From Anopheles merus (lineage: Eukaryota; Arthropoda; Insecta; Diptera; Culicidae), in contig NC_054083.1 in the NCBI RefSeq assembly GCF_017562075.2, forward strand, positions 39,601,255 to 39,665,254: a stretch of DNA of 64,000 nucleotides, read 5' to 3'. The translations under genes and the position numbers were made by a program. Under the pieces are notes generated by a model. The model had not been told where the DNA came from, did no database searches, and saw nothing but the letters and a program-made list of their open reading frames with translations. Shown here piece after piece: positions 19,901-31,400 of this stretch (the stretch's first letter is position 1; each line of letters begins with the position of its first letter).

Positions 19901-21332
19901 TCTGTTTTGCTGCTGTTAGTTGTGGTGCAATATGACTTTGTTTTGCAAAAAGGGTTGAGGGTGTATGTGGGTTGAGAATGTGTATTGGTGGGTTATTTTG
20001 CTTGTGCGCTATGATTAGATCATTGTTCGGTTTAGCACCAGTATGTTGTTTGTTGTTAAATATGGAATGCTTTTGTCGTGTAATGAAAGTATGATTGAAA
20101 GGGGTTTTATTTCAAAAATTGTCGTTAAAATCAATCAAACAATCATTTCAGTGTAACAATGTATATATCACAAAAACAAGTGACTCGTACAATTATTGTT
20201 ATTGAATCTCCACTCCCTTTTTTACACAGTGCCATAAATAAATCCATTATCATTTCCTCGATTGTATCAATCATTTTCGGAAGTACATTTATTACTGCAC
20301 AGACGTCCGCACCTTTGACATCCGGCAGGGTGTACCGTTTCCTTTTACACGCTATTTTTACCCACAACGACACGTACCATGCTGGTATGAGGGTGAGCCA
20401 ATGCAAAGGAAGCCTTTTAAGAGTAAACACACTTGTTTGTGTTTGCCTTAAAAAATAGGTATTTAAACAGGTTCTGGAAAATGGGGTGAAATATGTTTTA
20501 GTATGAAGTTATTGGATAGAAAAACACATTTTCAAAAATATGTGCTTTACACGAGCGAAAATCGTGAAAGACAATTTTTCATATTTTTATATTTAAGTAC
20601 AGTTTAACAAGAAAATCATTTTTTTCACTGTTTTGTAGCGTCTTATATCGTAGTCGCATATATTCTCAGCACTAACGTTTACCCCTTGTGATCATTCCTA
20701 CCCCTCCCTGGGCTTGCATTCTTACGCCTCCCGTCACGCTAAGCCACGAAAATGAAAGACCACGTGGTGGCGGAGTAGACGGAAAAGCAAAAGAAAGGAA
20801 AGTTCCGCCGATATTTTGATAAACGAGAGAAATCATGCTCAAACGAGCAGTGATCTCATCACGATTTATGATAATGAAGCGATCGATCGATTTTCGCACA
20901 TCGGCAGCCGGTGGTGGTGGTGTATCGGTGTTTGCGAGATTAAAAAAAACGGTAGCAAAGAAACATGCTGCACCAATCACTTCTCTAACTCCTCCAACAA
21001 AGAGGAAAAAACCAATGCAGCGTCGGAAAGAAATATGTGTCTATCTTCTTGGTGGAGAGATGTCGAGGTGCGGGCAGCACACCGTCTTCTTTTCGGGGCT
21101 TAAATGTAGGTGAGAGTGTTGAGAAGCAACAGAGCAGCCGACCGTGGGGATCGTTCCTTTCTGTGTCGGACATGCCATGGGTCTCTGGTATGGGTGAAAA
21201 TCGTCAGCAGGTCGTGGTAGAATATTCCCAGCATGAGCTGTCTGTTGGACATTTGGACAGGCTGGAAGTTGTAGAGCTGGAAGTTCAGGAAGGGTTGTAA
21301 TTTAGCTTGTAAAAGGGTGGATGTGTGTATAC
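16931..21332 (+). other. Intronic stretch without supported genes
   Basis: I examined this on both strands and support no gene. The 217-codon minus-strand frame at 17369-18022 lies in GC-rich sequence with overlapping frames on both strands, and has arginine-rich, domain-free composition. ATCCGGTTCGAAGGAC at 18505-18520 matches a duplicated motif near 33,000. Confidence 0.5.
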
Positions 21333-21608
21333 TAGTGTTGGGAACTACGTTGAAATAAAGGAACAAAACAGTTCAGCCTTATTCCAAGAAACAAGAACAA
21401 AGAAACAAGAGAAACAAGATAAGAGAAATCAGGCTAGCTAACGAGTTGGAAGAAGAGGATCGTTCTTTTGTTGCTAGACCGCCAGGCTGAACAGACGCAT
21501 AGATCTACAAATAAATAGTAATTTCCTACCTGGAACCTGGAATAACTGGAACTTTACAGAACTTTTTTATTAGGTTCGAACCGGAACGGGCTAGTACGAC
21601 TAGTACAG
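21333..21608 (+). mobile_element. Degenerate hAT-like fragment
   Basis: TAGTGTTGGGAAC at 21333 resembles a hAT terminus. The segment near 21571-21590 (AGGTTCGAACCGGAACGG) is related to 24039-24056 on the other side of the chitinase gene, where it ends in CCAACACTAG. Both stretches are preceded by GGAACTTT. They look like right ends of two copies of one non-autonomous element. The boundaries are uncertain. Confidence 0.3.
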
Positions 21609-21937
21609 ACTGTGCGATGTGGTAAAACTACTCAAAATAAACAGGTGTTTGGTAACAATTGTAATAATACAAGTTTGCATTTATTTGACTACACGAAATA
21701 TCTTTCTGACACGGTGACATACAAGAATTACCTGACGGAGCTATACTTCTTATTTGGAGGTCTAGTTGAAGTAGAATTTCCAGAATTGAAGTTTGGGTGT
21801 GGTGGTTTCTTCCACAACATTCAAAATTTAATCAATTTCCTTAATTAATTTCCATTAATTAATATATTATTGCAGAGGTTTCAAATTACAATTTAGTTTG
21901 GGCTGTGCTAGAATTTTACTAATTCAATCATTCAGCA
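21609..21937 (+). other. Short AT-rich stretch, nothing recognised
   Basis: A 78-codon frame at 21612-21848 shows no recognisable motif and probably has no meaning. The stretch ends at the chitinase remnant. Confidence 0.4.
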
Positions 21938-22060
21938 TACATTATACAGCAGCGTGAATCTACCTCCCTGAACTTATCCAGCTTCTCCGATCCTTCTTCT
22001 TTTTGATAAAGTCATATTTCATGTGAATACTTTGCGGACTACGCCAAAGTGCTTCATATT
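21938..22060 (-). pseudogene. Partial decayed copy of the chitinase 3' end
   Basis: Read on the + strand, CAGCAGCGTGAAT at about 21950 and TTGATAAAGTCATATTTCATG..GAATACTTTGCGGA at about 22005-22040 align with CAGCAGAGTGAAT (22158) and TTGATGAATTCACATTTCTTGCGAATACTTTGTGGA (22236) of the intact gene. The order is the same and ~17-20 bp are missing between the blocks. It represents the last ~45 codons only, is out of frame, and lies directly downstream of the intact gene in the same orientation. Confidence 0.65.
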
Positions 22061-22091
22061 TTTGTACCTATGTCTGCATCTCCCATACTAC

Positions 22092-23238
22092 TCACAATAC
22101 AACACATTTCATTGAACATGCTGGTTCTGCTGGTTTCAAACATGCAACAACAGTACGCAGCAGAGTGAATTTGCCATCCTGGAACTCATCCTGGTCGATC
22201 GACCAGATCATTGCTCCACCAAGACCTTCGCTGTTGATGAATTCACATTTCTTGCGAATACTTTGTGGATCATCGTAGCTAACCCACTGATCGCCGCTAA
22301 CCGCGTAAGGAACGTCCTGGTCGCTATCCCACATACGTTGTTCAAACATGTTCTTTACCTCGTAGTAGGCTAAAACGCCTGCTTCATCTGTATATGGTCC
22401 CTTGCGACCTGGACCGCTGGTGGGTCGCCTTGTACCCTCAGTACTGGTGGAGGACAGTGTGAACGTACGTCCATAGGCGGCCAACCCGACGATCAGTTTC
22501 GACTTCGGGGCACCTCCACCTATCCAATCGCGGACACTAGCCTTAACGTTCAGTCTTCTCTGATAGTCAGTTTCTACCGCACCCCAGCAAAGCGGAGCAT
22601 TATGGCCAGTGTAGCGGTCCCACGTGCCGTTGTAATCGTAGCTCATCAGAAGGATATAGTCAACATGTCGGGCAATTCCGGATACATCGTACTCTCTGTT
22701 AACACCCACCGATGTGGTTAAGATCAGGTCGCGACTGTGTAGCTCAGATGCCAATGCTGACAGCAGCAGTACAAAGTTGCTATGATCGGAGCTACTTTCG
22801 GGAAATTCCCAATCAATGTCCGCTCCATTGAAACCGTGCTCTTTGCAGAATTCACGCACGTTTACTGCAAATCTATTGCGAAGGACTGAGTTGGCTGCCA
22901 CTTTTGCGTACACAGATTTAGCACAATTGGCACCACCAAACGACACAAGAGTCTTCAGCCTAGGATTGCTATTACGCAAGTTGTTAAAGTTTTCCATAGC
23001 ATTCTTCTCGTTGTCATCCTTTCGGATGAGCGTTCCATCGTCTTTAGGCTCCACAAACGCGTAGATAAGATGGGTGCACAGGTGCGGGTTGAGGTCTTTC
23101 ACGGTGCATTTTCCCTTTCCGCTGCGGTAGGTGGCCCATCCACCGTAGAATCCAAAGACAGGTTCTATGGATAAATGTACAACATATACTATAACCACGA
23201 CTGTACGCGATCGTTTTAAATAACTCACTGCTCGTCAT
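22092..23238 (-). CDS. GH18 chitinase-like protein, nested antisense gene
   Basis: The conserved reading frame runs from about 23164 to a stop at 22092. Family hallmarks in order: FYGGWATYR, LKTLVSFGG, the catalytic-loop motif FNGADIDWEFP with the acid glutamate intact (first Asp of the usual DGxDxDWE replaced by Asn), MSYDYNGTWD, QWVSYDD and GAMIWSIDQDEF. It has a single catalytic domain with no chitin-binding module, like insect gut-type (group IV) chitinases. My start is ATG 23238 with a 64-bp phase-1 intron (23228-23165, GTGAGT..CATAG), giving 360 codons but no signal peptide. Alternatively the unspliced frame begins at GTG 23228 and has a signal-like segment (TVVVIVYVVHL). The conserved first Cys before YYGGW is Gly here, with a new Cys at GKC nearby. 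It lies inside the large intron. Confidence 0.85.
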
Positions 23239-23331
23239 ATTCAGACGTTATAAAGAGAATGAAGGTTCAGTAAACTAATAAATAACACAAATGTTCAGCA
23301 AAACAACTAGTGCGAGCTCTTTGGCTCTTTA

Positions 23332-23372
23332 ACTGATACTGAGCACGTTTGTCGACGGTGTTCTATTTTTAT
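23332..23372 (-). promoter_or_regulatory. Chitinase core promoter (TATA + Inr)
   Basis: On the minus strand, ATAAAAATAG (23372-23363) is followed ~30 bp later by TCAGTATCAGTT (23342-23331), two overlapping initiator matches with +1 near 23340. The predicted 5' UTR is ~100 nt with no upstream ATG before 23238. GATA sites lie further upstream: GATAAG 23574-23579, TGATAAGATAA 23758-23767 and CGATAAGATAG 23997-24007. Confidence 0.55.
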
Positions 23373-26300
23373 GAGTGTTAAAACGTGGATTATATTTTTT
23401 CCTGGATATATTTTTGATAAACAATATGGCTCGCACCATTAGCATTGGGAAACGAGGTGAGAGGACTGCCATTTTCAGTTGTGAGCGATTTGGGCGTTAT
23501 CTAACAGAAATTCTTCGAATGTTGGTTAGAGAGCATCAGTATAGGAGAATTATTAAGTTTTTTTTCACGCTACGATAAGATGAGATTAGCCAGAAATGAA
23601 TAAACAAAGTGTAGATACCGTATAAAAGCGCGTTCATTAATGCAGGGGTCTCAGCTCAATAAATTAATATCCACGTGTGTATAAAAATCGTATCTTTCAA
23701 AAACCATCACAGCCTACCACGCACACCATTGTACTGTGTTATCGAAAGGGTAGTCATGATAAGATAACCGGCATCATCTCCCATTAGCAAAAACATTGTT
23801 ACAATTTTAAGAATCGATACAAATACAAATCTTAGGAATTCTGATAGCGATTGAAGAATTCAATCTTCAGATCATGTGCAAGAAATTTTTATTCTTCAAC
23901 ACTTGACAAGAATAATTTTTGTAGTACTTCGGGGTTGAAGGTCTAAACACATTTCTAAAACAAAACACTGAGCAAATTTTGCAAGGAGGATAGGACCGAT
24001 AAGATAGAACATCCAACAAAAAGAACGGAACTTTGTTAAAGGTTCGATCCGAAACGGCCAACACTAGTTTAGACATACTTTTCCCGTGCTCTCCGCTAGA
24101 TGGACACTTCGCGTAACGGTGATGTAGATGAAGTTGTAATGGTATCCAAAAGTTGCTTATGATTCTTAAGGGGCGTGCAGTCAGTGCTCTGCGATATATT
24201 TATGGTCCGTCTTCCGTCCAGAACCGAACGTGTCTTGTTCACCATTCTCGTAATGGTTCGAATGTCCGTTTTGGTCCACTTTTCAGAGTCTAACCACTCG
24301 CTAGAAGGAGCCGACGTATGTTTATGGCCTCTGGACACGTGAAATGGCTGCAAAGTTTTGGGTGGAAGACCAGCCGCCAGCCCCACGAGAACTCATAAAT
24401 CAATCGTGAACATATTCATTAAGTTAATGAACATAAACGGTTCGCGGGAGTTTGGGTGGCACGATGGTGTGTTAACATGCCTGCTTCAGTAAAACGACGG
24501 ACCATTTTGCTAGTCCAATCCACTTTTTGTGTGCTTTTTTTCTGTCTCAATTTGAAGCTTAACCTCAAAATAGCTCACGGATTAGATGTTATATGATTCT
24601 TGCGGGGCGTGCAAATAGTTTTGAGACGTTTTTATTGGGAAATACCTTTGACTGTTTACCAATACGTGTACTATTGAGAAGTACTGGACCGGCGCAATGA
24701 TACAAATGTTGCACCGCTTAGTGCCCTTAATTATTTTCCCGCCTTTCGAGTATGCTTGGAAACTCAATGTCGGCTAAGGATCAATTTAGGGCAATTTTAT
24801 CAAGCGCTCTGGGCCAGTCTGTGATGGTGGTATTGCAAGGGATTGGTGTTAATTGTGAATTAATATAGCACCCCATAATCACAGACACACTCACAGATGG
24901 GCAATAGGGGAGCGTTGGGGCATAATTGTTTCGCACCGGTGAAAGTATTTGTTGTGAAAATGGTAACCTAAAATTCGGAATCAATCATTTTCACTTATAT
25001 ATCACTTGCCTTACCACACTTACCTTACAGCCAGTGAAGCGGCTGGGTGATGAAAAGCGGTTGCAAATTGGGCTTAAGTTTTGTGAAAAAAGGCCGGGAA
25101 AATGTTAGTACCTCCGTGGAGCAAGTGAAGCTCAGGTATCGATTTGAGTAATGTGCTTACTCCTCTCAGCACATAATAAAGCTATCAGTAGGCTAAACGT
25201 TTCATCATCACCATCTACATGTCCATCGCGCAAACACCAATTGCTCGCCCATTGCTCGGTGCTGCGTTTAAGGGATTTTACGAGTTTGTTAACACCGGAA
25301 TGGAAACGACGCAACCGGGGCGCAATTGTGCCATTGTGAAGCCGTCGAGGAATGCGTTATTTTCTTTGTGGTGGATTAAATCCACACAGCAACAGCGGCT
25401 TGCATTCAACGCTTCTTGCAAAGCGTGCTAATGATGTTTGCAGGGTTGACCTCTATAGTTTTTTTTGTTGGTTGTTGGTTGGCAGATTACGACTACACCT
25501 CCAAAGCGTGTTGTGTCATTTTTTCGACAGTTGTTTGCTTTATGTTTTTCACTGCCTGAGTGTGTACAATTGTCAATTGTCGTCTGCTTGCTGAGGGGTG
25601 TGAAGAAAGCTGGGAACTATTTCCCAAATTTAATGACTACCTGGCTACTGGAAATGGGAAGAAAAACATCTGTGAAATGTTTTTTGTATTTGTTTTACGG
25701 TCCAAAGAGACAATATACGTTGAGGGTGTATTTATTTATTATAAGCTGTCTTCTCATCTGACCTTGCCGGCTGCTGTTTTTTTTTTTTCTGTTTGAACGA
25801 AATTGACTCGACGAAAGGATTAGTCTAGAAGACGCTTGCTACGATGAAGTGTGCCACATTAAATGCAATAAATTTTACGATGCTTTAATGGGTTTATTAT
25901 GGCGATGATGTATTATTGCGCATTAATCATGCTGCGCGGTGTAGCAATCATCAACCGCTTCTGAGTGTTGCATAAATACACGCTGTTAGGGACGGCTATA
26001 GGAGCGTCTCTTGCCGGTACTTTGCTGCTCAGTACAAATGCCCGTTATGCATGCAAATCAAATGTTCTGTCTGCGTTTTAGAATCTTTACCGCTGGCCAG
26101 AACCGTACCTGTGAAGGGGCACCGCTGTGCTACTGTCTATTAGGCAATAGTATGCAATTAGTTCGCATCTTGCCGTTTGCTCCATGTGTACGTTTTGTAC
26201 CGTTTTTTTTTTCCTGCTCACGAAACCAACAACTAAACAGAGACCGTTCAGCCAAATATGAAAAGAATATGATGGTTTTGTTTGGGCGCGCAAATCGAAA

Positions 26301-28279
26301 AGGGAATGTCCCTTTTCGTGTGGCAGCGTACAATTGCGAACTCTCGCCCGTTCTCCTCCTCCCAGACGGAAGCAGGGACGGGTTGGCGCTTATATTCCCA
26401 GACCAAAACAGGGTTCTGGTGTGAGTCATGCTGCTGCTGTAGCTACTACCGATGCAGATCATCTAGCACGATATAAAGCTACCGCAACAGAACTGGAGCA
26501 CTGGAGAAGCAAAAAACAAGGGGCTGGGGTGTGTGTTGTTTTGTTTTTCCTTTTGCGAAACAGTTCGCAAGGGCAATAGGGCACACACAGACACACACAC
26601 GCGGGCACAATCGGGTGACAGGGCAATGAGCATTAGCTCGCTGCCCGCACCTATCTCATAATGTGCCGGCGAACATGTTGGCGGTGCGCGATCACCGTTC
26701 TTGAACCTAATTAAGCGTTGTTCCGATCAGTCATCGCTGGCTGTTTGCGTGTTTGTTGTCCAAAGTTTGTTAGTTCCGACCGTGCGCACTTTAACACATT
26801 GCGCGTTTTTTGTTGTTGCATTCCCTTTGCTCTTACTCCTGCTCCCGCCGCGAAAGGGAAAGGGTGTGTGGAGTCGTTGCGGTGATTTACGGCAACAGCT
26901 ATTGTTAATTACGGTGCCAACATTCGCGCTCGCGCTGCACCAAGGAGGTACTACACTGGCATCCGCTCGGGAAGTGTAAATTCTCATTGAACGGAGAAGC
27001 GAAGAGAGAGGATAGGAGCTCACGCTGGCAGTAAATCACGCACAAAAAAACTACCACGCTGCTGCAACACACAAATCGACAACGGAACTTCTTAACGATG
27101 CACTCAAATCGATATTTATGCCGTGAACAAATCGGGCGTCGGGCAGATCTTATGATCGCGTGCAGTGAAAGGGGATGGCAGCGTAAAGGGGGTTGACGAT
27201 GAAGTGTTTTCCCTTTCGACGAGACGCGCTTGAATGCCGTCGAAGGGTTCGGATTAACTGTGGAAGAAAAAGAGATGGAAGAAATCTTCTAAAACGAAAA
27301 AATAGGTTAAGCTGTTATGTGCGATTTTTCCCCAAATTACTTGATAATTAAAATTGATTGATTAAAAAAAAAAACAAATAAATCATCAAAATGTCAATAC
27401 AATTCATAAAAAATAATAATAATACGATGTCTAATGCTCTCGTCTATGTATAATTGAATTTACTCATGAGAGAATTTAATCCGACGGTTAACCCTGCCTC
27501 GTGCAAAAGAGAAAGAGGAGAATATGAGCGAGCCAACTATAGTGGCGCATCTTCAAGCTTAAAGCTCGGAGAAATGGAGCTTTCACGTTCGGTTCAGCTT
27601 GGATGCGTAGTGGATGGTGGGGCCAAAATATTGAAGTATATTCAAGCATGCACAATTCTTGTTAATCCATTTATAATAGAGCGATTGAAATGTGACGGAC
27701 TATACATTGTTTCAGCAAATGCATATTCCATTCAGAAACAATTCAAACACAACCGAAATATGATAAGTTTATGGGTTCATGATAAACGTTAGGGAGGTAC
27801 ACTTGCCCCGTGCGTCTTTATAGAGGACGCTGCAGTTGCGAAGGAGAAAGATGGTTTTTAAAATTTGAATTTGATTAGTTAACTGATTTATATTCTTTCT
27901 TCATACGGTTCTACATCATGTCTTTAATTTTCTTTGCCTAATTTTCTTTCAGTCTGATATGTTTTAGTTGTGTTCGTAGTGACATGTTTTTTTTTCAATA
28001 TATTTTGTTCATTTGTGTTTCGTTATTCGTTTCTTTAAAATATAACAGTTTTTTTTTCAATGCAGTGACTCTTCCTGGTTATTTCAGTATTTTTATACAT
28101 TTTAGAAATGATTAAACTTCTTTATAAAAAATCAAGATTTATTTATCTTCTTTGTCATTTGTTTCATTTATTTTCAATTTTTATTGATTTAATTTAACTA
28201 ATCATTTAATATTTAATATTTGTACCCTTGTCCTTTTTTTTGTCCAAAGTGTTATTTTCATCTTAATTTCGTTATACCT
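23373..28279 (+). other. Intronic/intergenic stretch
   Basis: It includes the GATA-rich upstream region of the chitinase (to ~24010) and a transposon-like terminus AGGTTCGATCCGAAACGGCCAACACTAG at 24040-24067. The rest is non-coding: CA repeats near 26581-26602 and AT-rich sequence at 27300-28270. The 96-codon minus frame at 24096-24386 and the 112-codon plus frame at 27454-27792 have no recognisable features and no splice or promoter support. Confidence 0.45.
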
Positions 28280-28289
28280 AGACTTTTGA

Positions 28290-28455
28290 AATGCCACATG
28301 GGTTCAAGCCCCAAATGGACCGTGCCGCCATACGTAGGACTGACTATCCTGCTATGGGGGGATCAATAAGTCACTGAAAGCCAAACCCACAAGTAGTGTG
28401 GTACAGGCAGGCCTTGACCGGCAACGGTTGTTGAGCCAAAAGAAGAAGAAGAAGA
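28290..28455 (+). mobile_element. SINE (SINE200-like), 5' truncated, with intact TSD
   Basis: This 166-bp insertion carries a B-box-like GGTTCAAGCCCC, the block CGTAGGACTGACTATCC, and a 3' end GAGCCAAA followed by AGA repeats. It is flanked by a perfect 10-bp target-site duplication AGACTTTTGA at 28280-28289 and 28456-28465. The 5' part with the A box is missing. It resembles the SINE200 family known from Anopheles; the name is from memory and not from a search. Confidence 0.8.
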
Positions 28456-28465
28456 AGACTTTTGA

Positions 28466-31400
28466 TAATATGCTATAAATAATGGGGCTTAGTTCAATAA
28501 AAAATCTTTTAATGGTATATATTATTATTAAATCTTCCATAATATTTTATTGATTTCCTCGATACAAAAGATAATTATCAATGATTATAACACTTACGCA
28601 CGTCTTTAATACTGCCTAATTAAACGTGTTTGTGCAATGCAACTGTTGTGGATTATGAGTAACTACCGCCGTCAACTCTCCACCGGGTGGGCTATATGTA
28701 TGATTTGACAATTATCGGCACGTCGTCGCCTCGATTTGAATGCAACATTGTCGGCGCAAAGGGCATTTGGCGAGCCAGACCGGCCCGGCTCATAATTGGC
28801 AACCTGGAAGCCCTCAAAACCTCACTCCCTCGCGCATATATTGCGGGAAGGTTTGAGAATCAATTTGATCTTCCCGGCTGGCGGTGCGCGCACGTTAGTC
28901 ATATTACCGCGGGTGTTGGTGGGCTGATGCTGATGGCGACGGTGAGCAGTCAATAAATTATGCCATTTCGAATCTGAAACCGAAAACACCGAATCCGGCG
29001 ATCGATGGTGGTGGCCTCGGTGCAACGAGACAAAACAAAACAAAAGTGGATCGCGTAATGTTTCACCATCTTTTTTTCCGCCGCCGCCATACTGCTAGAC
29101 CCAGACACGCTAGACCCGATCGATCACGATCACGACGCAATGCAAAGAAGAAAAAAAAAAACCTCCCGAAGGAGCACAAGTCCGTGCAGTACGGGGTTTT
29201 TGTTTTTCGTCACCGAAGCGAGGAGGAGCATTTTGGGCACCGTTTCCTGGTTTAGTTTCCCTCCCTTTTCTTCTCCTTGAGTCGATGTCGCCCTTTTGTG
29301 GTCCGCTCGATGGGTGGGTTTTTGCGTTGCGAGCGGGTCAAATCTGTGGATGCATAAACCAATGCAATTATGCACCTACTGCAGTGCACACGCCGCGCTC
29401 CCTTGTGAGCCTTGTGTATCCGCACTCCGAACCTCTCACCTCGCACGGTCCCAACGATGGTGTGCGGTTTACCGTTTGCGATCGAGATGATCTTTCCCTG
29501 CTGGCCCGGCTCCTGACAGCCATTGTGAGAGTGTTTCCATGCTGGCGCAGAAGCTGGCGTACGGAAAGAATGTAGCCAGACCACCCCCTTCCCATTTCCT
29601 GTTGGAAAGGTGCATGTAAACTGTGTCAATCCCGGGAGTCAATGCGCAAACATCATATTTACCGCGCACAGACAGCCGTCGATTCGCGCGTCGCCGTCAT
29701 GCGCCCCGTGGCACATGGTCGTGGCGCAGTTTGGCACATCTTCGACGCAACGCGCGCGCGGGCCTGTTGCGGCATTTACACATGCTAACGAGCAGGCGAT
29801 GGACACCGGACGCGAGACTGTCAGGCTGTACATTTGTCACGGCAGCGGTCGGTAGCCTGGTGTTTGGCGTCCGCTGACAGCAACCGAGCAACATTCTTGT
29901 CAGTGCGTGTATCTTCGTTTGTCAATAGATGACGGATCCTAACGAATTGCTCGTTGTTAGGTGCAGCCCGCGCGTCTCTCATTGTTGCCGGCTGGCAGAA
30001 GAATAGTGCACACACGGTAGTAGCGCATTGCTGTTGGGGGGTTTTGCCGAGCTGCTGCTGATGGGTTTTGCGACAAAATGCAAATTTTCCACTGTTGAAA
30101 TGGCGAGAGAAGACACACACACTCGCAAACTGCACGCACAGGACAATAGTTTCTAGCAGCAACGTCCGGACGTGAAAAGTGAAAGCGGCCACAAGATGGG
30201 GCTTAGAATGGTTAGCATGATTAGCTGCGCGCAGTACGCACGCTTGAGCCGATCGGATATTGTGTGTGTCAAGTGATGGATGTGGTTTATGTTTGCTTTG
30301 TCTTACAAAAGTCACAGTTGCAGATGACAATAGGGATGACTTTTTCTTTCGATTGTGCGATTGCCATGGATGCTAGGAGGTTCAAAGGAATAGCTGTACA
30401 AGAATGTTTTGCTCATTATGTGGATGCAAATTGCAATCGGTCGATGTATGAAATCATTTATTTTATTTTTTACAACAGTCGTCTGAATAGTCGTCAATAG
30501 CGTAATGCGTTAAGGTCAATAAAACATGCAAAACCAAAGATGTCTTTGAAAGTAACATATTTCTGTTCGTCTTCGATGCTGTAATGATTACTTAGAGCTA
30601 TAATAAATTATTCAAACGTAAAAAGAATTAATCTGTTAAATAACAGCTATTACGTTCAAAAATTTTTTTAAACGGTTTAAAATAAGTAAGTGATGTCTTA
30701 GGGCGTTTGTTATGTTTTTCTCATTTACTGTTCTTTGAAATAATTGCATTTCATATTATTTGTTTGACCGTCATTCTAGTATTTTACTAATTGAATATAA
30801 TGCTTTGATTACTTTATTATCCTTTTTTATTCATAATCAATTTTTTCGTTATGTTTTTGATGTTCTATTATTTTCCCATCGTCTTATTATATTTGGAATC
30901 ATATTCTATTTTCTTCCAAACTTTTTGTACATTATTTTAGTGTTGTCTTGTTATACTTTTTAGTATTATTTTTTTTAGTATTTTTTATCATTTGTTAATT
31001 TTTTTGTTGGTGATGATTGCTGCAAGGTTTATTCTAACTTTTTCTATCTTTTTCTAAGCAAATGCTCTAACTTTTTCGATCTATCTAAATTAACATTTAA
31101 ACTAAAAAATAGTCATGATTTCCAAACGAGAGCTATTAAATCTTTGAAAATAGTCAGCTAAAGCTACAAATCAAGCATACAACTGAAGTAACCGTTTGCA
31201 AGAGCGCAAACCGACAATTAATCCGTGAAAACTCTGTAAGTACGATATGAAATATGATCGTAAAAAGAAAATTGTAGCTTCAATAAAAAAAAAACCCGCA
31301 TCTAACCACCGTTTGCCGTACCGGAGAAAGGAAATCCCGTACTTTATTTGTATCATATTTTGCTCGATTTACCTTCTGCCGGCCAGCGTCGATGGGCCGC

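Noticed and set aside
24096..24386. 96-codon minus-strand open frame resembling a transposase scrap
   Set aside because: It has a few charged, plausible stretches but no recognisable catalytic motif or terminal repeats in register.
29821..30330. 169-codon minus-strand open frame
   Set aside because: It has no domain pattern, and overlapping frames and local GC content explain it.
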